Of a stretch of DNA of 64,000 bases, positions 47,720 through 55,958 are shown one piece after another. The stretch's first letter is position 1, and each line of letters opens with the position of its first letter. Below the pieces are notes generated by a model that saw only the letters and a program-made list of their open reading frames with translations, made no database searches and was not told the DNA's origin. Position numbers and translations under genes: made by a program. This DNA comes from Gemmata sp051859125 (GTDB taxonomy: Bacteria > Planctomycetota > Planctomycetia > Gemmatales > Gemmataceae), in NCBI RefSeq assembly GCF_051859125.1, contig NZ_JBHYGG010000112.1:76291-140290 (forward strand). Direction: 5' to 3'.

Positions 47720-49315
47720 ATGCTCCAGTTCTTCACCACGACGATGCGGGCCCCGGCCCGGCACCTCACGTTCCGCCGCGCCGCCGCGCTCCACGTCCTG
47801 CTCGTCGCCTGCCTCGGCTGGGGGGCCGCCAACGCGGACACCCCGGAGCGGCTCGCGGCCGTCGGGCAGATCGCCCTCGTCCTGGGCGTCGTCGAGGGGG
47901 CGTCGCTGGTCGGGTGGCGACTGGCGCAGATCCCCAAGAGCCAGGCGCTCGAGTTCCTGATGGTGTCGCCGCTGCGGCCGCCCCGGGTGTTCGTCGCCGA
48001 GGCGCTGGTCGGCGTCGGCCGGTTCGCCCTGGTGTCACTCGCCGGCCTGCCGGTGCTGCTGGTCATGGTCCTCCAGGGGCTCGTCATCCCCGCCGACCTG
48101 TGGCCGCTCGGGTTCATGCCGTTCCTCTGGGGCGTGGTCACGGCCCTCGGGCTGACCGTGTGGGCCTACGAACCGGTGCCGGTCCGCCGGGTCGGCGAGG
48201 TGGTCGCGCTGCTCGGCGTGCTGTTCTACCTCGTCGTCGGCATCCTCGCGGGCGAGAAGTTGCAGCTCTGGATCTCGGGGCTCCCGCCCGACGTCGGCGA
48301 GTGGGTGTTCAACGCCGTGATGCGGATGTTCCAGGAGAACCCGTTCGGCGTGGCGCGGAACTGGTTCCTGCTCCGCGAGGGCCCGGGGACACAGTGGCCG
48401 GGGTTCGTGACGGTGAACCTGATCGGGGCCGCGATGGCCGCCGCGTTCACCGCCCGGGCCGCGTTCCGCCTCCGCGGGCACTTCCACGACCGGCACTACA
48501 AGCCGCTCGAATCGAACCGCGCGGACCAGTCGGCGCGCATCGGCGAGCGGCCGCTGTCGTGGTGGGCGGTGCGGCGGGTGATGGAGTACTCGGGGCGGGT
48601 GAACGTGTACCTCGCGGGCGGGTTCTGCCTGCTGTACTCGGCGTTCATCGTGGCGGGCGACGACTGGCCGTCGTGGATGGGCCGCGCCCCGTTCCTGATC
48701 TTCGAGCTGTGGGGCGGGCCGCCGATGGTCGCGGCGTCGATGTGCGTACTGGCCGCGGTGCCGGCCGCGTTCCAGTTCGGCCTGTGGGACCCGACCGTCG
48801 CGGACCGGTGCAAGCGCCTCGAACTGCTGCTCCTCACCGACCTGAACGCGGGCGACTACTGGCACGCCTCGCGGGCCGCGGCGTGGCGGCGGGGCCGGGA
48901 CTACTTCTGGATCGCGTGCCTCGTGTGGGCGGCGCTGGCCGTGTCGGGCCGGGCGCACTGGTACGAGGCACTGGCGGCCGCGGCCGGCGGCATCGCGCTG
49001 TGGGCGTTCTCGTTCGCGGTCGGGTTCCGGGCGTTCGGCACCGGGAACCAGGCCGGCGGCACCGCGACCGTGCTGACCCTCGGGTTCCCGCTGCTGCTGT
49101 TCGCGCTCCTGCGGGCCGACCTGGAGGCGGTCGCGGCGTTCGTGCCGACCGCCGCGTGCTACCTGCCGGTGCGGAGCGGGATCACCTGGGCCTGGGCCGG
49201 CGGGTTCGCGCTGCTCGCGGCCGCGACCTACGCCGTGGCCCGCCGCGGGCTCGCCGACTGCGACGCGAACCTCCGCAAGTGGCTCGACGCCAACCAGGGC
49301 CGCAAGGCGGAGTGA
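47720..49315 (+). CDS. Multi-pass membrane protein, ABC-2 permease-like, 531 aa
   Basis: A 531-residue protein with about 12 hydrophobic segments, for example AAALHVLLVACLGWG, IALVLGVVEGASLVGW, LVSLAGLPVLLVMVLQGLVI, EVVALLGVLFYLVVGILAG and several after 380. The first half (LEFLMVSPLRPPRVFVAEAL) resembles ABC-2 type permeases that say MVSPLxxxxI. It may export substrates with an ATPase elsewhere. It is transcribed with the kinase upstream across an interspersed repeat. Confidence 0.7.
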   Translation: MLQFFTTTMRAPARHLTFRRAAALHVLLVACLGWGAANADTPERLAAVGQIALVLGVVEGASLVGWRLAQIPKSQALEFLMVSPLRPPRVFVAEALVGVGRFALVSLAGLPVLLVMVLQGLVIPADLWPLGFMPFLWGVVTALGLTVWAYEPVPVRRVGEVVALLGVLFYLVVGILAGEKLQLWISGLPPDVGEWVFNAVMRMFQENPFGVARNWFLLREGPGTQWPGFVTVNLIGAAMAAAFTARAAFRLRGHFHDRHYKPLESNRADQSARIGERPLSWWAVRRVMEYSGRVNVYLAGGFCLLYSAFIVAGDDWPSWMGRAPFLIFELWGGPPMVAASMCVLAAVPAAFQFGLWDPTVADRCKRLELLLLTDLNAGDYWHASRAAAWRRGRDYFWIACLVWAALAVSGRAHWYEALAAAAGGIALWAFSFAVGFRAFGTGNQAGGTATVLTLGFPLLLFALLRADLEAVAAFVPTAACYLPVRSGITWAWAGGFALLAAATYAVARRGLADCDANLRKWLDANQGRKAE

Positions 49316-49348
49316 GAGAACCCCGGGAACCCGGGGTTGGCCCCTCGG

Positions 49349-49550
49349 ACCCAGGGTTTGCACCCTGGGCTACGCACTGTCGTCCCTCCGGGACTCCGAG
49401 CATTTAGCCCCCGAAGGGGGCGGCAGTGCGTAGCCCAGGGTGCCAACCCTGGGTCCAAGGGGCCGCCGCCCCTCCGGGACTCCAAACCCACCGCCCGAGC
49501 CCCCGGAGGGGGCGGCAGTGCGTAGCCCAGGGTGCCAACCCTGGGTTCCC
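49349..49550. repeat. Interspersed repeat, CCCAGGG family, double copy
   Basis: Two modules of the CCCAGGGTTTGCACCCTGGG family share a centre: CCCTGGGCTACGCACTGTCG at the left and two GTGCGTAGCCCAGGGTGCC arms at the right, the first ending near 49452 and the second near 49545. The 363-base gap before the AAA ATPase holds only this. Confidence 0.75.
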
Positions 49551-49678
49551 GTTGGGGCGTGTGCGACTACCGACACTGCATCTCCCCACCCCGCCGGTTA
49601 CAACCCCCTTACCTCCGTTCGCGCGAACCACATTCGCGCGGCCGCCGTCTTCTCGTTGGCACCCAACCCGAGGCACAC

Positions 49679-50587
49679 ATGGTCACCCGCCTGCCGGTCC
49701 GCAACGAGTTCGGCTACCAGTGGATGGTCGCCGGCCCCAACCACTTCCAGGTGTGCGGGCGGACGACCGACGCGCTCCCGGCCGGGGCGTACACGGTGTC
49801 GCTCGACAACTGCGGGAACCCGCACTACCACGCCCGCGACCTCCAGGTCGACGAACTCATCAACTTCACCGACAGCCTCCCGGCGAAGGTGCTGGGCGAG
49901 ATCAAGCTGTTCTGGGCCAGCGGCGAGCGGTTCGCCCGGTACGGGTTCCTGCACCGCCGCGGGTACCTGCTGTACGGCAAGCAGGGGTGCGGGAAGTCGT
50001 CGCTGATCCATCAGCTCGTGAGTTCGGTCGTGGCCGAGGGGAACGTCGCGTTCTTCTGCCAGCACCCGTACAGCTTCATCCGGGCCGCGGAGCAGTTCCG
50101 CGAGGTCGAGCCCGAGCGGCCGATCGTGTGCATCTTCGAGGACATCGACGCGATCATCGAGCAGTACGGCGACTCGGAACTGCTCCAGTGGCTCGACGGC
50201 AACAGCCAGGTGAACAAGGCGGTGAACATCGCCAGCACGAACTACCCGGAGAAGCTCGACCGGCGGATCGTGTCGCGGCCGCGGCGGTTCGACCGCATCC
50301 TGCGGATCGACGCGCCGGACGCCCGGGTCCGCGGGGCGTACTTCGACCGCAAGGTGCCCGACCTCGCCCCCGCCGAACTCGCGAAGTGGGTGGAGTTGAC
50401 CGACGGGCTGCCGTTCGCGGCGCTCGCCGAGGTGGTCATCAGCGTGTGCTGCCTGGGGAACAGTCTGGAGGAGGCGACGGTGCTGCTCAAGAGCCTCGAC
50501 GCGCACAACCCGTCGAGCCTGGAGTTCGCGAACGCGCCGGAGGCGAACCAGAACGGCACGCCGACCGACGCGAGCCTTCCGTTCTGA
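49679..50587 (+). CDS. AAA+ ATPase, 302 aa
   Basis: A 302-residue AAA+ protein. Walker A is LLYGKQGCGKSSL near residue 100, Walker B is IVCIFEDIDAII near 152, sensor 1 is NIASTNYPEKLD near 185, and the Arg-finger region is RRFDRI near 204. The N-terminal 90 residues are a beta-rich recognition part. It resembles the moxR/BCS1-like ATPase set that remodel proteins or complexes. ATG 49679 is preceded by GAGG. It converges on the VWA gene across a strong inverted repeat. Confidence 0.85.
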   Translation: MVTRLPVRNEFGYQWMVAGPNHFQVCGRTTDALPAGAYTVSLDNCGNPHYHARDLQVDELINFTDSLPAKVLGEIKLFWASGERFARYGFLHRRGYLLYGKQGCGKSSLIHQLVSSVVAEGNVAFFCQHPYSFIRAAEQFREVEPERPIVCIFEDIDAIIEQYGDSELLQWLDGNSQVNKAVNIASTNYPEKLDRRIVSRPRRFDRILRIDAPDARVRGAYFDRKVPDLAPAELAKWVELTDGLPFAALAEVVISVCCLGNSLEEATVLLKSLDAHNPSSLEFANAPEANQNGTPTDASLPF

Positions 50588-50595
50588 TTGCTTCG

Positions 50596-50677
50596 GGCGA
50601 GCGGGGGGCGTGAGCCCCCCGAGTTCTTCTGTTCGCGTCGGGCGCTTCGCTCGGGGGGCTCACGCCCCCCGCTCGCC
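50596..50677. terminator. Strong inverted repeat, likely bidirectional terminator
   Basis: 28-base perfect inverted arms (GGCGAGCGGGGGGCGTGAGC...) at 50596-50623 and 50650-50677, with a 26-base centre. It lies between two convergent genes, so it may end both transcripts. It is also one of the interspersed palindrome families. Confidence 0.6.
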
Positions 50678-51625
50678 TCACTTCACCTCGCGCGGCACGC
50701 CGACGCCGTGCGCACTCACGCGGGCGACGCACACGGGCGCCGGCTTCCCCGCACCGTTCAGCACCGCCTTCAGCGACGCCGCGGTCAGCTCCTCGGCGTC
50801 GGTCAGCACCACGATCACGTCCGGCCGCAATGCGAGCGCGGCCCGAACCGCCTCGACGTGGTTGCTGCGACCGCTCGCCTTGAGCGTCCCGAGCGCCGAC
50901 TCGGCCGCGGCGATGTTCGCGGGGGTCGCCGGCGCGCTCGGACCGGGCACGAGGGGCTTCGCCGCGCTGCTGTACGCGAGCACCTGGAACCGCAAGTCGG
51001 CGGGTTGGCGGCGCAGCGTGATAACGAGCGCTGCACGCGCGAGGGTGAGTTTCCCGAACTCGCCCATGCTGCCGGAGCAGTCGAGGACGTACACGACGGT
51101 CTGCCCGGCCCTCATCGCGCCGTGAATCGCGGGCGTCAGCGGGGCGGCGGGCGTGGTCGCGCCGGCGGGGCGCACGTTCGGATCACGAACCGCGGTGGGC
51201 TGCGCCTGTGGCTTCGGTCGGCGGATGAGCGACACCACTTCCGCCGGTAGCGCGTTCGGAACGCTCGTCTTCACCGGCGTGCGTGTGCCAGCGGTGCCCT
51301 CGGCCCGCGGCCTGGGCACTTCGGGCGCGACGGGCGGCTCCGGTGCCGGCGGCTCGGGCTGGGGCGGATCGGGTTCGACCGCTGGCTGCGGCGGCTGGGG
51401 CGGGTCCGGGGTCTGAACGGTCACCGAGACTTCTTCGGGCGCGAGCCGCAGCGCGACGTCGCCGACCCGCGTGTCGAGTTCGGTCGGCCCCGACGCACCG
51501 CCGCCGGGCCGCAGCGCGACCGACGCCACGCTCACGAGAAGGACGTGAACGACGACCGACCCTGCAAGCGCGAGACGGAAGCGGTTCGCTTTCGAGCGCG
51601 GAGGCTGCCCCATGTCGCGGGACAT
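50678..51625 (-). CDS. VWA-domain membrane protein, 315 aa
   Basis: A 315-residue protein with an N-terminal membrane anchor (RLALAGSVVVHVLLVSVASVAL near residue 20 to 40), a long Pro-rich linker (about 65-150) typical of proteins that span the periplasm, and a C-terminal von Willebrand A-type domain with VVYVLDCSGSMGEF near residue 185 (MIDAS DxSxS) and VLTDAEELT. It probably assembles metal-dependent protein contacts in the envelope. Starts at ATG 51625 or 51613. Confidence 0.8.
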   Translation of the reverse strand: MSRDMGQPPRSKANRFRLALAGSVVVHVLLVSVASVALRPGGGASGPTELDTRVGDVALRLAPEEVSVTVQTPDPPQPPQPAVEPDPPQPEPPAPEPPVAPEVPRPRAEGTAGTRTPVKTSVPNALPAEVVSLIRRPKPQAQPTAVRDPNVRPAGATTPAAPLTPAIHGAMRAGQTVVYVLDCSGSMGEFGKLTLARAALVITLRRQPADLRFQVLAYSSAAKPLVPGPSAPATPANIAAAESALGTLKASGRSNHVEAVRAALALRPDVIVVLTDAEELTAASLKAVLNGAGKPAPVCVARVSAHGVGVPREVK

Positions 51626-51668
51626 ATCGAAGGATTGGCGCGACCGGAAGTGCAGTTTCGGTGTGGCG

Positions 51669-52277
51669 TCAGGGTAACAGATCAGCAACGGGAACGGTCG
51701 CGACCGCGACGCCGTCGAGCACGAGCGGCACGCTGTCGGTCGCGGCGTAGTGCAGGATCGAGGCGTAGGCGGGGGCGTCGCACGGCCCGGACGGCTGCGC
51801 GTGAACCTCGACGCGGCGGTCGTCGAGGTTCACGATCCAGTAGCACGCGACGCTGCCGCGGGCGTAGATGCGGGCCTTGTCCTGCTGGTCGCGGAGCAGC
51901 GACGTGTTCGCGACCTCGATCAGCAGTCGCGCGTCGGTAGCTGACGGGTGGCGCGTCGTGTAATCGTCCTTGTCCTCGGGAACGACCGCAAGGTCCGGTT
52001 CGGGTTGGCTGTCCGAGAAGACCACGGCCGATTGACTCCGGATGTCCCACCCGGCCGGGAGCCGACGTGCGAGTCGCTTGCTGATCCGAAGGACGGTGCC
52101 GTCGTGTACGGGGTTCCGGGGCATCTTCAGCACCAGGTAGTTTTCGAGCAACTCCACCTTGTCGTCGGGGGTGAGACTGCCGGACTCGATCATCCGCTGG
52201 TACTGGCGAAGGGAAAATCGAGGGATCGAGGCATAGCCCAGAAACGTCGGCGTGATCTGCGTCGTGGCCGTGGACAT
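51669..52277 (-). CDS. Uma2-family PD-(D/E)XK nuclease-like protein, 202 aa
   Basis: A 202-residue protein of the Uma2/DUF820 type: LLENYLVLKMPRNPVHDGTV near residue 45, SDSQPEPDLAVVPED near 92, ARLLIEVANTSLLRDQQDK near 117, then GSVACYWIVNLDDRRVEV. The PD...EVxxxS..D..K pattern is the PD-(D/E)XK-like active site. These proteins are very numerous in cyanobacteria and planctomycetes; DNA cutting has not been shown here. Confidence 0.85.
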   Translation of the reverse strand: MSTATTQITPTFLGYASIPRFSLRQYQRMIESGSLTPDDKVELLENYLVLKMPRNPVHDGTVLRISKRLARRLPAGWDIRSQSAVVFSDSQPEPDLAVVPEDKDDYTTRHPSATDARLLIEVANTSLLRDQQDKARIYARGSVACYWIVNLDDRRVEVHAQPSGPCDAPAYASILHYAATDSVPLVLDGVAVATVPVADLLP

Positions 52278-52341
52278 GCGATGCCTCCGCGAGAACGTCA
52301 CCGTTATACCGTGGCGCTCGGCCGCAGTGCCAGCCGGGTTG

Positions 52342-52887
52342 TCACCCACGCCGGCTCACCTGTGCCTGCGGATAATGCCTCAGGAGCGATTCGTACATGG
52401 GAATGGCGCTGAGAGCTTGGCGGATCGCGTCCGGTGTGTGCAACTTCGGTTGGCACGCTTCGCACACCGGCAGAGGTAGCACGACAGCCACGTCGAGAGC
52501 CTGCTTCCGCACGCGCTTCATTCCCAGGAGGGCAATCAACGCGAGTAACCACCCGAAGAAGAAGGGAAGGAGCAAGCAGCCGAGTTTTTCGACGCCACTG
52601 CGATCCGTGCTCCCGGCTTCGTGCTCGCAAGCGACGGCAACTCGCATCATTCCGGAGTTGGGCTGACCACAGCACGCACAATCGCGAGTTCCGGGTAGTT
52701 GTCCGGCGACGAGTTGAGTTCGAACCTGGACGAGGATCGGGACCGATGCTTCGCCATCGGCCTTTCGGAGCTTGTGCAGCGGCGGCACCTCGACCGTCTT
52801 GCCGCACCCGCAGCGGACCGACGCGCCCGCGTCGGCCCCGGTCACGGTGATCGACTTCCCGCACTCGCACGGAACCTGGTACGGCAT
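52342..52887 (-). CDS. Zinc-ribbon membrane protein, 181 aa
   Basis: A 181-residue protein. An N-terminal zinc ribbon (PCECGKSITV ... VRCGCGKTVEVP) lies at residues 5-37, a second Cys pair (DCACCGQPNSG) near 70, a hydrophobic stretch LGCLLLPFFFGWLLALIALLG near 105 and a further CEACQP near 145. Zinc ribbons fused to membrane segments are common in this group. Role unknown. Confidence 0.65.
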   Translation of the reverse strand: MPYQVPCECGKSITVTGADAGASVRCGCGKTVEVPPLHKLRKADGEASVPILVQVRTQLVAGQLPGTRDCACCGQPNSGMMRVAVACEHEAGSTDRSGVEKLGCLLLPFFFGWLLALIALLGMKRVRKQALDVAVVLPLPVCEACQPKLHTPDAIRQALSAIPMYESLLRHYPQAQVSRRG

Positions 52888-52894
52888 TCGGGGC

Positions 52895-54328
52895 TCACGA
52901 CAGTGGCATCGGGTCGGCGTGGTACAGGTGGTGCGGGCGGGCCTCGGCGTCGGTCCAGGCCACAGTTTTGGGCAGGCCAAGAGCCGAGTAGATCGTAGCG
53001 GCGAAGTTCTCGGGCGTCTGCGGGTCGGTCGCGGGGTACGCGCCGTTCTTGTCCGACGAGCCGACCACGCGGCCGCCCGCCACCCCGCCGCCGGCGCACC
53101 ACACCGACTGCACCGCCCCCCAGTGGTCCCGGCCCGGCCCCTTGTAGTGCGACTTCAGCGTGCTCAGCCGCGGCGTGCGGCCGAACTCGCCGGCCATCAC
53201 CACCAGCGTGTCGCCGAGCAGCCCGCGCTGCTCCAGGTCGTCGAGCAGCGCCGACAGCGCGCGATCGGTCGGCGGCAGCAGGCGGTCCTTGAGGTGCGGG
53301 AAGGCGTTGCCGTGCGTGTCCCACGTCTCGTTGTTGCCGAGGTTCACCTGCACGAGGTTCACCCCGGCCTCGACGAGTCGCGCCGCCATCAGCAGCGACC
53401 ACCCGAACGAGTTGCGGCCGTAGCGGTCGAGGTCCTTCGGGTCGGCCCGGTTCAGGTCGAATGCCCGGCGGACGCGCTCGTCGGTGAGGAGCGAAACCGC
53501 GTCGGCCCGCGAGTGGCTGAACGCGCCCATGTTGCCGGCCGAGTCGAGCAACTTCCGCTGCTCGTCGATCGCCGCGAGGATGCCGAGCCGGCCGCCGAAC
53601 CGCTCGCCGTCCACCCCCTCGGGCAGGCCCAGGTCCGGGAGCACGAACCCGCGCCGCTTCGCCTTGTAGTCGCGCTGCTGGTGGTCGAACTCGTACTCGG
53701 GGAACGCGCCGTAGGCCTTCGGCTCGAACGCCGACGCTTCGAGGAACCACGGGTCGCGGAGGTGGCCCATCACCCCGGCGAACTGCCCGGGGATCACGCG
53801 GCCGGTGTTGTGGACGAGCTTCTCGGGCAACACGACCGCGGGCGGGAGGTTGTTCCGCGGCCGGGTGACCGCCCCGGCGATCGCCGCGAGGCTCGGGTGG
53901 TCGGTCGGCTTCGGCGCGGCCGGGCTGAACCCGGTCGGCGCGTCGGACCGCCCGGTCAGCATGATGTGGTGGCCGAGCGAGTGGTCGTTCGACCGGTGCG
54001 TGAACGACCGCACGACGGCCCACTTGTCGCTGCGGGCCGCGAGCCGCGGGAGGTGCTCGGTGATGCGGAGGCCGGGCGTCTTCGTGGCGGTGGTGCCGAA
54101 GTCGCCGCGGATGCCGTCCGGCGCGTCGGGCTTCGGGTCGAAGCTCTCGTGCTGTGCCAGCCCGCCCGAGAGGAAGACGTAGATCACCGACTTCGCCGCC
54201 GCCCGGGGCCTGGCCCCGTCGGCGGCCGCGGCCCGCAGCGGGGCGAGGTGCTCGATTCCGAGGCCGAGCAGACCGGCCGCACCGGCTTGAAGGGCCAACC
54301 GACGGGACGGGGAGGGGTGAGAGAGCAT
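52895..54328 (-). CDS. DUF1501 secreted protein, 477 aa
   Basis: A 477-residue protein with a twin-arginine-like signal (PSRRLALQAGAAGLLGLG). The DUF1501 domain includes VIYVFLSGGLAQHESFDPKP near residue 45, FTHRSNDHSLGHHIMLTGR, GRVIPGQFAGVMGHLRDPW and GDTLVVMAGEFGRTPRL. The fold is related to alkaline phosphatase/sulfatase-like enzymes and these genes often pair with cytochrome-containing DUF1549 proteins; here no partner is adjacent. It should be exported to the periplasm. Substrate unknown. Confidence 0.85.
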   Translation of the reverse strand: MLSHPSPSRRLALQAGAAGLLGLGIEHLAPLRAAAADGARPRAAAKSVIYVFLSGGLAQHESFDPKPDAPDGIRGDFGTTATKTPGLRITEHLPRLAARSDKWAVVRSFTHRSNDHSLGHHIMLTGRSDAPTGFSPAAPKPTDHPSLAAIAGAVTRPRNNLPPAVVLPEKLVHNTGRVIPGQFAGVMGHLRDPWFLEASAFEPKAYGAFPEYEFDHQQRDYKAKRRGFVLPDLGLPEGVDGERFGGRLGILAAIDEQRKLLDSAGNMGAFSHSRADAVSLLTDERVRRAFDLNRADPKDLDRYGRNSFGWSLLMAARLVEAGVNLVQVNLGNNETWDTHGNAFPHLKDRLLPPTDRALSALLDDLEQRGLLGDTLVVMAGEFGRTPRLSTLKSHYKGPGRDHWGAVQSVWCAGGGVAGGRVVGSSDKNGAYPATDPQTPENFAATIYSALGLPKTVAWTDAEARPHHLYHADPMPLS

Positions 54329-54471
54329 GGCAGCGCTCCTGGCAGGTAGCACCAGTCTGCGCGACCCCGCGACCGCGTGCAACCACGAACCGGTTGCGAT
54401 AAAGTGACGCCACTCGCGGAGTGGGCGACGCTCACGGCCCGAGTGTCCCGACCGACTTGTGGAGAGGCACG

Positions 54472-54918
54472 GTGGAGAAACTCTACTTCAGTCCCCCCGA
54501 CGGCCCGACGATGTACGATGCTCTCGACGAGGTACTCCGGCTGATCCGCAGCGGAGATGGTGCCTATTGGCGGGCCGGGGCGGCGCACGGTTCTGTCGCA
54601 TTTACGAAAGTCAAGGACTCGCCCACGTTCGCGTTGATGCTGACCAGGTTCGGCTTCTACGTCGAAGCGATCTTTACCGAGATCGTGGACCGCCGGCGAA
54701 CGCGCGTCGCCTACGTCCCCGACGCGAACCTGGGTCGAGCCGAGGTGGCCGAACCGTGGGCGGGGCAGAACACCATGCGCATACCCCGCGACTTCTGCCT
54801 CACCCGCGAGCAGTGCGCCGAGGCGGTGCGGCACTTCTGCGAAACGGGCGGGCGCGACCCGCGCGTCAACTGGGTGGACTCGGACGACACCGGCTGGGAC
54901 ACGAACGCCGACAATTGA
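54472..54918 (+). CDS. Hypothetical protein, Imm1-like weak resemblance, 148 aa
   Basis: A 148-residue protein beginning with GTG 54472 after GGAGAGG. VEKLYFSPPDGPTMYDALDE, then LRLIRSGDGAYWRAG, GFYVEAIFTEIVDRRRTRVA and DFCLTREQCAEAVRHFCETG. The arrangement (short N-terminal strand, Trp-containing helix, acidic C-terminus) weakly recalls Imm1-type immunity proteins, but no toxin lies next to it. A GTG at 54421 is an alternative start. Function open. Confidence 0.55.
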   Translation: MEKLYFSPPDGPTMYDALDEVLRLIRSGDGAYWRAGAAHGSVAFTKVKDSPTFALMLTRFGFYVEAIFTEIVDRRRTRVAYVPDANLGRAEVAEPWAGQNTMRIPRDFCLTREQCAEAVRHFCETGGRDPRVNWVDSDDTGWDTNADN

Positions 54919-55062
54919 CCGGACCGCCCCCGATAAAATGACCGGACCACGGAGGTGCCGCGCCGATTCACGGCTGGCCCGCGTCACCCCACACGCAGTC
55001 GTGGGCCGTGTACCCGCAACTGCTCCGCGAGATCGTCGCGCCGCCGGGGTAACGAAATTTGT

Positions 55063-55794
55063 TCAGGGGATGCCGAGCGCACGGCAGGTCTGCTCGTAGG
55101 TCGCTTCCAGGTCGAGCGGGACGGCATAGTCCTCGGCCAACCACAGCGGGAGCGTAGGGAGCGCACGCCCGAGTTCGAGTGCGTAGGCCCATGTGTCCCA
55201 ATAAGTCTTACTCCGACCGGTTCGCTGACGGCAGGTGACGGCGTACAACTCCGGCGGGTCCGGCCCGAACGTGGGGTCGGTCAAGTCCAAGGAAGCGAGG
55301 AGTTCGACGTAAAGGTTCCCGTGCCGGAGCGTGACCGGATCGACGATCGACACGCACACATCATTTCGAAGCAGGGCGGCACACTTCGTCACAAATGCTT
55401 TTCGATGGTCGGGCCGGTCCTTGTTCGCCGGGCTGACGATCTCGACGGCCGCCACGAGCCGCCGGGCTCGGTTCTCGTCGTACACCAGAACCTCGTACTC
55501 GTACGGTTCCGGCTGACCGGCGTCGAGCGTCGCCGTCGGCGCGGGTACTGCCCAAGCCGCCGGCGCGGCGGTTGTGGTAACAAGCCCGCCCCCGGGGGGG
55601 GGCGCACCGTCGCTTTCAAATCCGGTCACGTCGATCTCGTAGAACGCGCCCAGGTGAACCCGGGGCTCGACGATGTACCCCTTCGGCATGTGGCCGACCA
55701 GTTGGAGGACGATCATTGCGGGCCACTGCCCGTGGAACCCCTCCCAGGCGTGTCGCTTGAAGATCGGCGCGTGGAAGTGGTCGCGGAGCGGCAT
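55063..55794 (-). CDS. DUF4058 family protein (PD-(D/E)XK-like), 243 aa
   Basis: A 243-residue protein with DUF4058 features: PLRDHFHAPIFKRHAWEGFH at the start, MPKGYIVEPRVHLG, AAVEIVSPANKDRPDHRKAF near residue 120 (E...S..NK core resembling Uma2-like nucleases) and LRHGNLYVELLASLD. Such proteins are abundant in planctomycetes and cyanobacteria; activity is unknown. The ATG 55794 is preferred; the longer frame upstream lacks family features. Confidence 0.78.
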   Translation of the reverse strand: MPLRDHFHAPIFKRHAWEGFHGQWPAMIVLQLVGHMPKGYIVEPRVHLGAFYEIDVTGFESDGAPPPGGGLVTTTAAPAAWAVPAPTATLDAGQPEPYEYEVLVYDENRARRLVAAVEIVSPANKDRPDHRKAFVTKCAALLRNDVCVSIVDPVTLRHGNLYVELLASLDLTDPTFGPDPPELYAVTCRQRTGRSKTYWDTWAYALELGRALPTLPLWLAEDYAVPLDLEATYEQTCRALGIP

Positions 55795-55958
55795 GTGCGG
55801 TCCTCCTGCGGCGCAGTGTACCAGAACCGGGGGTTTCTCGCCCCTCGCGCGAGTTACCAACCCGTTACCCACCTTTGTCGTCTGACTGGGTAGAGTACAC
55901 GCCGCGGGCACAGGAGCCCGCGGCACCTCCCCTTCCTCCGGTTCGCGGAGTCCCGACG